DNA from: Lachnospiraceae bacterium
GTDB taxonomy: Bacteria; Bacillota; Clostridia; Lachnospirales; Lachnospiraceae
Assembly: GCA_022510725.1 (NCBI GenBank)
Contig: JAFLSW010000021.1
Span: forward strand, 1-39,621
Length of the DNA stretch: 39,621 bases
Direction of reading: 5' to 3'
Positions 33,088 through 39,621 of the stretch are shown here, in pieces. How positions within the stretch are numbered: position 1 is the stretch's first letter; each line of letters opens with the position of its first letter. Under the pieces are notes generated by a model. It saw nothing but the letters and a program-made list of their open reading frames with translations. It was not told the origin of the DNA and searched no databases. The position numbers and the translations under genes are program-made.

Positions 33088-35277
33088 ATGGCAATCAAAA
33101 TTGCATTAGCAGGTAATCCTAACTGCGGTAAAACAACATTGTTTAATGCGTTGACCGGTTCCAATCAGTTTGTTGGAAACTGGCCCGGTGTGACGGTAGA
33201 AAAGAAAGAAGGAAAACTGAAGGGGCATAAGGATGTGTCCATTATGGATTTACCCGGTATTTATTCCTTATCCCCTTATACATTGGAAGAGGTGGTAGCC
33301 AGAAATTATCTGATCAACGAAAAACCTGATGCTATCATCAATATTGTGGACGGTACAAACATTGAAAGAAATCTGTACTTATCCACACAAATCATGGAAC
33401 TTGGCATTCCGGTGGTAATGGCCGTGAATATGGCTGACATCTTAAAAAAGTCCGGAGATGTGGTACATATTGATAAACTGGGAGAAAAGCTGGGCTGTGA
33501 AGTTGTGGAAATCTCGGCATTAAAAGGAACCGGCATCAATGAAGCAGCAAATAAGGCGGTTAAGCTTGCAAAAGAAAATGCAAAAGCAGGTATCGTTCAT
33601 GAATTTGCATCAGATGTGGAGGCTTCTATCAGAGAAGTAGAAGAAATGCTTGAAGGTGTGGCTAAGGAGCAGAAACGGTTCTTTGCTATCAAGCTTTTGG
33701 AAAAAGACGACAAGATTGCTTCCCTGATGATTCAGGCACCGGATGTATCCGCCCAGATTAAAAAGCTGGAAGAAGCTTTTGATGATGATACGGAAAGTAT
33801 TATCACAAATGAAAGATATGTGTACATTTCCTCCGTGATCGGAGAGTGTGTCACAAAGAAGAATAAAGCAAAATTATCAACATCCGATAAAATAGACCGT
33901 ATCGTTACAAACAGGTGGCTGGCCCTTCCCATCTTTGCCGCAGTCATGTTCATCGTTTACTATGTATCTGTGACAACGGTGGGAACTTGGGCCACCGACT
34001 GGGCAAACGACGGCGTATTCGGAGAGGGATGGCATTTGTTTGGCATTGAGTCCATATGGGTGCCCGGTGTTCCCGTCCTTGTTGAAAATGTACTTGTTGC
34101 AATAAATTGTGCGGATTGGCTGCAAAGCCTGATCTTAGACGGTATCATTGCCGGTGTAGGTGCGGTATTGGGATTTGTTCCTCAGATGCTGGTACTGTTT
34201 ATATTCCTGGCATTCTTAGAGTCCTGTGGTTATATGGCCCGGGTTGCCTTCATCATGGATAGAATTTTCCGTAAGTTTGGTCTTTCCGGAAAATCCTTTA
34301 TCCCTATGCTGATCGGAAGCGGCTGCGGTGTTCCCGGCGTTATGGCATCCAGAACCATTGAAAACGACAGAGACAGAAAGATGACTATTATGACTACCAC
34401 ATTTATTCCCTGCGGTGCAAAACTGCCTATCATTGCCCTGATTGCAGGCGCATTGTTCGGCGGTGCAGCATGGATTGCACCCAGCGCCTATTTTGTAGGT
34501 ATTTTGGCGGTGATCTGTTCCGGTATCATCTTAAAGAAAACAAAGATGTTCGCAGGAGATCCGGCTCCCTTCGTTATGGAGCTTCCTGCTTATCATATGC
34601 CTACGGTAGGCAATGTTTTAAGAAGCATGTGGGAAAGGGGCTGGTCCTTTATTAAGAAAGCAGGAACCATCATCCTGCTATCCACCATTGTACTTTGGTT
34701 CCTCATGAGCTTTGGCTGGGCGGACGGAACCTTTGGCATGCTGGATGTAGAACAGCTAGATCAAAGTATTTTAGCTAATATAGGAAGCATCATCGCACCC
34801 ATCTTCATTCCTCTTGGATGGGGAGACTGGAAGATGGCGGTTGCAGCAGTAACCGGTTTGATCGCAAAAGAAAATGTAGTTGGTACTTTCGGTGTTCTCT
34901 TTGGATTTGCTGAAGTAGCAGAAGACGGAGCAGAGATCTGGGGGCAGTTAGCAGGCAGCATGTCACAGATTGCAGCATACTCCTTTTTGGTATTCAACCT
35001 GTTATGCGCACCTTGTTTTGCGGCTATGGGCGCCATGAAAAGAGAAATGAACAATGCAAGATGGTTCTGGTTTGCCATTGGATACCAATGCGGTCTGGCT
35101 TACTTAGTTTCCCTTTGTATCTACCAGATTGGTATGTTAGTAAGTACAGGAGCCTTTGGTGTAGGAACCCTTGCAGCATTTATTATTCTGATCGGATTTA
35201 TTTATCTGCTGTTTCGACCTTACAAAGAAAGTGCAACTTTACAAGTAAATATGAAAAAATTAGCTGGGGCAAGATAA
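33088..35277 (+). CDS. feoB: Ferrous iron transport protein B
   Basis: A 729-aa inner-membrane Fe2+ transporter with an N-terminal GTPase. G1 is GNPNCGKTT at 9-17, G3 is DLPG at 54-57, and G4 is NMAD at 114-117. A helical GDI-like linker (about 170-270) leads to about eight to ten membrane helices with the Gate core motifs (GSGCGVPGVMASRT, IPCGAKLPIIALIAG). AGAAGGAG precedes the ATG. No FeoC or cysteine-rich FeoB partner follows. Control is expected through the Fur-like box upstream of feoA. Confidence 0.96.
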   Translation: MAIKIALAGNPNCGKTTLFNALTGSNQFVGNWPGVTVEKKEGKLKGHKDVSIMDLPGIYSLSPYTLEEVVARNYLINEKPDAIINIVDGTNIERNLYLSTQIMELGIPVVMAVNMADILKKSGDVVHIDKLGEKLGCEVVEISALKGTGINEAANKAVKLAKENAKAGIVHEFASDVEASIREVEEMLEGVAKEQKRFFAIKLLEKDDKIASLMIQAPDVSAQIKKLEEAFDDDTESIITNERYVYISSVIGECVTKKNKAKLSTSDKIDRIVTNRWLALPIFAAVMFIVYYVSVTTVGTWATDWANDGVFGEGWHLFGIESIWVPGVPVLVENVLVAINCADWLQSLILDGIIAGVGAVLGFVPQMLVLFIFLAFLESCGYMARVAFIMDRIFRKFGLSGKSFIPMLIGSGCGVPGVMASRTIENDRDRKMTIMTTTFIPCGAKLPIIALIAGALFGGAAWIAPSAYFVGILAVICSGIILKKTKMFAGDPAPFVMELPAYHMPTVGNVLRSMWERGWSFIKKAGTIILLSTIVLWFLMSFGWADGTFGMLDVEQLDQSILANIGSIIAPIFIPLGWGDWKMAVAAVTGLIAKENVVGTFGVLFGFAEVAEDGAEIWGQLAGSMSQIAAYSFLVFNLLCAPCFAAMGAMKREMNNARWFWFAIGYQCGLAYLVSLCIYQIGMLVSTGAFGVGTLAAFIILIGFIYLLFRPYKESATLQVNMKKLAGAR

Positions 35278-35324
35278 GTATGCTTTTCTCCTATAACACT
35301 TTATAAAAAACAGGTATTTGCAAT

Positions 35325-35357
35325 TTGTCCTATTTGGAAGTATCATTATAAGATACT
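35325..35357 (+). promoter_or_regulatory. Candidate promoter and operator of the aldo/keto reductase gene
   Basis: TTGTCC (35325-35330), a 16-nt spacer and TATAAG (35347-35352). A 6-bp inverted repeat, AGTATC (35339-35344) and GATACT (35352-35357), straddles the -10, a typical repressor position. Confidence 0.45.
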
Positions 35358-35395
35358 ATGAGACACAGTGAAAAGTGTAAAGGAGGAAAATCAGC

Positions 35396-36517
35396 ATGAA
35401 AAAACTTGGTTTTGGTCTGATGCGTCTGCCTGTTTTGGATAAAACAGATGCCGCCAATGTGGACATCGAGCATGTGAAAAAGATGGTAGATCTGTTTATT
35501 GAGAAAGGATTCACTTATTTTGATACCGCATGGATGTATAACGGATTTGCTAGCGAAGGCGTAGCAAAGGCTGCATTGGTAGACCGCTATCCCAGAGACA
35601 GTTTTACCCTTGCAACAAAGCTCCATGCCGGATTCTTTGATTCCTTGGAGGGGCGGGATGAGGTATTTAATGCACAGCTTGAAAAGACGGGAGCCGGATA
35701 TTTTGATTATTACTTAATTCACGGCGTGGAAAGTTCCATGCTTCCTAAGTATGAGGAGTTTGACTGTTTTAATTGGTTATTGGAAAAGAAAGCACAAGGT
35801 CTTGTAAAGCATGCCGGCTTTTCCTTCCATGATTCGGCGGAATTGTTGGATGAGATCTTGACCAAGCATCCGGAGATGGAATTTGTACAGCTTCAGATCA
35901 ATTATCTGGATTGGGAGAGCCAGTGGGTGCAATCCCGGGCATGTTATGAAGTGGCGGTAAAACATAATAAACCGGTCATCGTTATGGAGCCGGTAAAGGG
36001 CGGCACTCTGGCGCAGGTTCCTGCAGAAGTGGAAAAGCTGTTTAAGGATTACGATCCTGGTCTTTCTGTACCAAGCTGGGCTATTCGTTTTGCGGCATCC
36101 CTTGACAATGTCATGATGGTGCTCTCCGGTATGTCAAATTTAGAGCAGATGGAAGATAATATCAGCAACATGGCTGACTTTAAGCCTCTTACCGATGAGG
36201 AAAAAGAACTTTGTCATAAGGCGGCAGATATCATCAACGCTCAGATCGCCGTGCCTTGTACCGGCTGTTCCTATTGTACGGAAGGTTGTCCTAAGAAAAT
36301 TGCCATTCCTCAGTATTTCTCCCTTTATAATGAAGACATGCGGGAAAATATGGAGGAAAAAGGCTGGACGGTCAACTTTACCAATTATGATATCTTGGCG
36401 GGTAAGTTCGGTAAAGCCAAGGACTGCCTTGCTTGCGGAAAATGCGAGGGGGTCTGTCCCCAGCATCTGCCTATCATTGAAAACCTGAAAGCAGTTTCCA
36501 AGCATTTTGATCATTAA
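35396..36517 (+). CDS. Aldo/keto reductase with C-terminal 4Fe-4S ferredoxin-like domain
   Basis: A 373-aa cytosolic oxidoreductase. The barrel part (1 to about 280) has the AKR tetrad: D43 and Y48 (FDTAWMYNG), K75 (ATKLH) and H109 (YYLIHG). The tail (about 283-373) carries two 4Fe-4S motifs, C288-x2-C291-x2-C294-x3-C298 and C344-x2-C347-x2-C350-x3-C354. Such fusions are common in anaerobes and suggest electron input from ferredoxin or similar carriers instead of NADPH alone. The substrate is unknown. AAAGGAGG is the ribosome site. It is a single-gene unit with its own promoter and terminator. Confidence 0.93.
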   Translation: MKKLGFGLMRLPVLDKTDAANVDIEHVKKMVDLFIEKGFTYFDTAWMYNGFASEGVAKAALVDRYPRDSFTLATKLHAGFFDSLEGRDEVFNAQLEKTGAGYFDYYLIHGVESSMLPKYEEFDCFNWLLEKKAQGLVKHAGFSFHDSAELLDEILTKHPEMEFVQLQINYLDWESQWVQSRACYEVAVKHNKPVIVMEPVKGGTLAQVPAEVEKLFKDYDPGLSVPSWAIRFAASLDNVMMVLSGMSNLEQMEDNISNMADFKPLTDEEKELCHKAADIINAQIAVPCTGCSYCTEGCPKKIAIPQYFSLYNEDMRENMEEKGWTVNFTNYDILAGKFGKAKDCLACGKCEGVCPQHLPIIENLKAVSKHFDH

Positions 36518-36541
36518 GTTAATCTGTATCAGAAAGATGAA

Positions 36542-36577
36542 AGCGCATTGCTTTAAAAGGGCAATGCGCTTTTTTTG
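36542..36577. terminator. Terminator after the aldo/keto reductase gene
   Basis: A perfect 10-bp stem, AGCGCATTGC (36542-36551) with GCAATGCGCT (36561-36570), then a 7-nt T run. It also lies 4 nt past the convergent XRE gene's stop. Confidence 0.9.
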
Positions 36578-36580
36578 CGG

Positions 36581-37093
36581 TCAATGACTCAGCTTGGTCA
36601 AGAGTTTCTTTTTTCCGGCTTTGAGTTTAAACATAACGCCGCTTGTAAACAGGATTCCGCCAATCAACATAGCATAGGAATATCCCAAAACCATGCCTTT
36701 TACAAAATCAAGAGCAGGGGTAGAAAGCTCCAAAAAGAATTCCAGGAAAATGTAGATAGTAGCTGTTATGGTGCCTGTGATAAATAAAATGCACATCCTC
36801 CTTGTCAGCTGTTGTTTTTCCAGGTTGCTGTAATCTGCCGCCTTGGAAAGAGTTTCCTTCATTTCTTTGTCCATGTCCTCATTTCTCCTTTCTCCATCCA
36901 ATATTTCACGGATTTCTACATCATAATAATCAGCGATCTGGATCAGGATAGATAAGTCCGGCATATTAAAACCGGTTTCCCATCGGGATACGGTTCTTCC
37001 TGATACGCCAAGGACTTCTCCAAGCTGTTCCTGGGTCATTCCTTTTTCTTTTCGAAGCTCCCTTAAGAAGCTGCCGATCTTTTTCTGATTCAT
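36581..37093 (-). CDS. XRE-family regulator with C-terminal membrane segments
   Basis: A 170-aa protein. Residues 3-65 are a helix-turn-helix of the XRE/Cro type (LRELRKEKGMTQEQLGEVLG, VSGRTVSRWETG). A short charged linker (67-95) leads to two hydrophobic helices at about 99-120 and 132-155, ending in a Lys-rich tail. A DNA-binding domain attached to the membrane suggests a regulator that senses envelope or ion state. AAAGGAGG precedes the ATG. It lies 80 nt after the ACR3 gene in the same direction, but no direct link to arsenic can be shown. Confidence 0.88.
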   Translation of the reverse strand: MNQKKIGSFLRELRKEKGMTQEQLGEVLGVSGRTVSRWETGFNMPDLSILIQIADYYDVEIREILDGERRNEDMDKEMKETLSKAADYSNLEKQQLTRRMCILFITGTITATIYIFLEFFLELSTPALDFVKGMVLGYSYAMLIGGILFTSGVMFKLKAGKKKLLTKLSH

Positions 37094-37172
37094 AGATGAT
37101 GCCTCCTTTCACATACTAAAGTAGCAATAGGAGTAAAATAATAACAGGACATAAAGTGAGAATATGAGGTTT

Positions 37173-38216
37173 TTATTGAAAAATAGTGTCTGTTTTGTTG
37201 GCTATTTTTACTAAAGTCAGCATGACCGGTACTTCGGTCAATACACCCACAGTGGTTGCCAGTGCGGCAGGACTTGTGGTGCCAAATAGTGCTACGGCAA
37301 CAGCTACCGCCAGTTCAAAGAAATTAGATGCACCGATCATACCGGCTGGGGCAGCAATGTCATGGGGCAGTTTTAATATTTTGCAGGTACCATAAGCGAT
37401 AAAGAATACCAGGAAAGTCTGGATAGTCAGCGGTACTGCGATCAAGACAATGTGTAAGGGATTTTCCAGAATGACTTCGCTTTGTCCCATAAAGATCAGC
37501 ACCAATGTCAGCAGCAGGCCTATGGTTGTTACAGAATCGAATTTGTGTATAAACACATTTTCAAAGTAATCTATGCCTTTGCTTTTTGTGAGTACAACTC
37601 TGGTCAAAATACCGCCCGCCAGGGGGATAACCACAAACAGCACCACACTGAGGATCAATGTATCAAAAGGAACACTGACATTGGACACCCCAAGCAGAAA
37701 CCGCACAATGGGTACAAATGCCACTAAAATGATCAGGTCGTTGGTTGCTACCTGGACCACAGTATAGGCAGGGTTTCCTTTGGTCAGGGTACTCCATACA
37801 AATACCATGGCCGTGCAGGGTGCAGCACCAAGCAGAACGGCTCCTGAAAGATACTCTGTGGCAAGCTCCGGTGTGATAAATGCATTGAAAACCACGAAGA
37901 AAAACAGTGCGGCAATTCCATACATGGTAAAGGGTTTGATCAACCAGTTGGTTACCCATGTCACAAATAGCCCTTTTGGATTCTTTCCCACATTACGAAT
38001 ACTGTTAAAATCCACTTTTAACATCATAGGATAGATCATGATCCAGATCAATATTGCCATGGGAATGGAGATGCGGGCATATTCAAATTGATTTAAAAAT
38101 GTAGGGAAGGCCGGTACAAAATGACCTAAAAGCACACCTGCCACCATGCATAAAAACACCCACAGGGTCAGATAGCGTTGAAAGAAATTGATGCCTGTAT
38201 TTGTTTCCTTTTCCAT
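37173..38216 (-). CDS. acr3: Arsenite efflux permease, ACR3 family
   Basis: A 347-aa membrane protein with ten helices that exports arsenite. The active cysteine is C134 in LGAAPCTAMVFVW, the hallmark of ACR3, and IGASNFFELAVAVAVALFG is the matching block near the C-terminus. The start at 38216 has GGGAGG 11 nt upstream; the frame is open for 19 more codons that overlap arsA. It lies 16 nt after arsA and forms an operon with it, so ArsA should energise it. Confidence 0.93.
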   Translation of the reverse strand: MEKETNTGINFFQRYLTLWVFLCMVAGVLLGHFVPAFPTFLNQFEYARISIPMAILIWIMIYPMMLKVDFNSIRNVGKNPKGLFVTWVTNWLIKPFTMYGIAALFFFVVFNAFITPELATEYLSGAVLLGAAPCTAMVFVWSTLTKGNPAYTVVQVATNDLIILVAFVPIVRFLLGVSNVSVPFDTLILSVVLFVVIPLAGGILTRVVLTKSKGIDYFENVFIHKFDSVTTIGLLLTLVLIFMGQSEVILENPLHIVLIAVPLTIQTFLVFFIAYGTCKILKLPHDIAAPAGMIGASNFFELAVAVAVALFGTTSPAALATTVGVLTEVPVMLTLVKIANKTDTIFQ

Positions 38217-38232
38217 AATAATAAGCACCTCC

Positions 38233-39621
38233 CTATAATTCCAGTAACTTTTCGCCTTTGATCTGATCCCCACTCCATGCGATCACAGCAAATTTTCCAT
38301 TGTTATGATCATGAATGCGGTTGATCCATTCCACTTCATTGCCGGCTTTTGCTTTCAGTAGGGAATTGGTCGTATTTGTATGATAGAAAGACTGATTGAT
38401 CACCCACCAATTTGCAGCAATCTGCGCCCTGTTTAAGTCATCTTCCAAACGCAGTGCCTCATAGACAGGCGTTGCTTCCGGCAAAGTTACAATAACAACC
38501 TCTGTTTCGTTACTTTTCAGTCTTGGCAATAAGCGTTTCACGGATTCCGGTGTTTCGCCTTTGGTTCTCTGAATCTCCTTATCATAGCTTTCCGTAGACT
38601 CCAAAAGAAGCAATGTGTGTCCGGTTGGTGCGGTATCGATGACTACAATTTGGTCATCTGCTTTTTCCACAATTTCCGCAAAGGCACGGAACACGGCAAT
38701 TTCCTGGGTACAAGGAGAGCGCAGATCTTCCTCGATATAGGCAATATCCTCTCCGGAGAGACCGTTTGCTCTTGCCTTTTGCAGCACTTCCTCCTGATAT
38801 TTTTTCAGCTCATATTGTTCGTCAATATGGCTCATGGTGATGTTCTCAGCCTGCTCTAATACAAATTTCAGATGTGCAGCCGGATCGGTGGTAGTCAAAT
38901 GGACTTTCTTCCCACGCTTCGCAAGCCCTAATGCAATGGCAGCGGCTGCCGTGGTCTTACCAACGCCGCCTTTCCCCATAGTAAAGATTACTTTTCTTCC
39001 TGCCTCATCAATGGACTTTACAATATCCTGTAACCGATAGAAATTCTCCGTATTTAGAACCTCCGCCTTTCCTTCCTGGCGGTCACTGTTTAACATGGAG
39101 CGCACATTTTCCAGTCCGGTGATATTGTATGCCCGAAGTGGTATCTGATAAGTAGAAAGATTTTTCAGCTCTTTTGGAACCGCACTCAGCGCATCCTGCT
39201 GTTTTTGATAAAGCTTAGAAGAAATTTCATCATCATGTTCCAAAAGAACACCGTTTACAACAAGCATCTGGTTCTTTACACCAAGTTCCGCCAGCTCATG
39301 GGATGCTCTCTGGGCTTCCTTCAAAGGCGCTTCTTCCGGACGGGTTACCAGCACAAGAGTAGTGGTATCTCCATCAGCAAGGGTAGCAACTGCCTCTTTA
39401 TAGATATCTTTCTTGCCTTCCAATCCGGATAACTGTCCCAAACAGGACGCTCCGTGGGTGCTTTCGCTGATAAAGTTACTCCATGCGGAGGGAAGCTGAA
39501 GCATCCGCAGGGTGTGTCCGGTTGGTGCCGTATCAAAAATGATGTGGTCATAATTCTCCTGCACTTCCTTATCGGTAATGAAATTGGAGAACTCATTAAA
39601 CGCCGCAATCTCAATAGTGCA
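38233..39621 (-). CDS. arsA: Arsenical pump-driving ATPase, N-terminal part cut by window edge
   Basis: A 462-residue fragment; the first Walker A and the true start lie beyond 39621. Two homologous halves can be seen. DTAPTGHT occurs in each half (visible residues about 30 and 329). The second Walker A, GKGGVGKTT, is at about 216-224. CTIEIAAF at the cut edge mirrors CTQEIAVF of the second half, holding the metalloid-sensing Cys. The full protein should be about 580 aa with two ATPase domains, which couple As(III) binding to ATP use and drive the permease encoded next. An arsD or arsR gene may lie upstream, outside the window. Confidence 0.95.
   Translation of the reverse strand, partial: CTIEIAAFNEFSNFITDKEVQENYDHIIFDTAPTGHTLRMLQLPSAWSNFISESTHGASCLGQLSGLEGKKDIYKEAVATLADGDTTTLVLVTRPEEAPLKEAQRASHELAELGVKNQMLVVNGVLLEHDDEISSKLYQKQQDALSAVPKELKNLSTYQIPLRAYNITGLENVRSMLNSDRQEGKAEVLNTENFYRLQDIVKSIDEAGRKVIFTMGKGGVGKTTAAAAIALGLAKRGKKVHLTTTDPAAHLKFVLEQAENITMSHIDEQYELKKYQEEVLQKARANGLSGEDIAYIEEDLRSPCTQEIAVFRAFAEIVEKADDQIVVIDTAPTGHTLLLLESTESYDKEIQRTKGETPESVKRLLPRLKSNETEVVIVTLPEATPVYEALRLEDDLNRAQIAANWWVINQSFYHTNTTNSLLKAKAGNEVEWINRIHDHNNGKFAVIAWSGDQIKGEKLLEL

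Noticed and set aside
38217-38273. N-terminal extension of ACR3 overlapping arsA
   Set aside because: The extra 19 residues are not typical of the family and the ribosome site fits the start at 38216.

Overview
The window looks like a chromosome segment of a spore-forming, anaerobic, low-to-moderate GC Firmicute, most likely a Lachnospiraceae-type clostridium. Pointers are a PPi-type phosphofructokinase, an alpha/beta-type small acid-soluble spore protein, a YtvI-like sporulation membrane protein, a fused PurL/PurQ synthase, a TM1266-type hydrogenase-system regulator, an aldo/keto reductase carrying a ferredoxin-like tail, and strong AGGAGG-type ribosome binding sites. This assignment is inference from gene content; no database search was possible.

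Layout. 1-462: a tRNA cluster (Arg partial, His, Gln, Lys, Leu). 463-5836: sugar and glycogen metabolism (PPi-phosphofructokinase, glycogen phosphorylase, 4-alpha-glucanotransferase). 5805-8770: single genes in alternating orientation (CYTH, DJ-1/PfpI, SASP, Dus, acyl-CoA thioesterase). 8771-11892: a hairpin-rich leader, then an ABC importer made of a lipoprotein and a fused permease-ATPase, with a TM1266-type regulator overlapping its end. 12034-15235: tig-clpP-clpX. 15297-21899: engB-ytvI-truA-vanZ and a heterodimeric ABC exporter. 21900-22757: 858 bases without a clear gene, made of a pyrimidine-rich repeat tract and an AT-rich island with one possible 50-residue ORF. 22758-27761: purL and a membrane-anchored GH5 glycanase. 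27835-30233: a small membrane protein and an orphan ABC ATPase (minus), then a B12-linked pair (plus). 30234-31198: a 221-bp inverted-repeat element, a DUF2442 gene and a fluoride riboswitch. 31199-36517: cation/proton antiporter, feoA-feoA-feoB and a Fe-S aldo/keto reductase. 36581-39621: XRE regulator, ACR3 arsenite pump and ArsA (cut by the window edge), all on the minus strand.

How the parts work together. GlgP and MalQ degrade glycogen to hexose phosphates that the PPi-dependent phosphofructokinase can process. Tig, ClpP and ClpX form the usual folding and proteolysis cluster. The fluoride riboswitch, the Fur-like box at feo and the ArsA/ACR3 pair are ion-homeostasis modules. The most interesting candidates are: the fused importer translationally coupled to a TM1266 hydrogenase regulator without the hyd maturases; the 221-bp palindromic element flanked by TA; the fluoride riboswitch with an extra small hairpin; the 16-bp hairpin between the SASP and dus genes; and the gene-free repeat and AT-rich region before purL.
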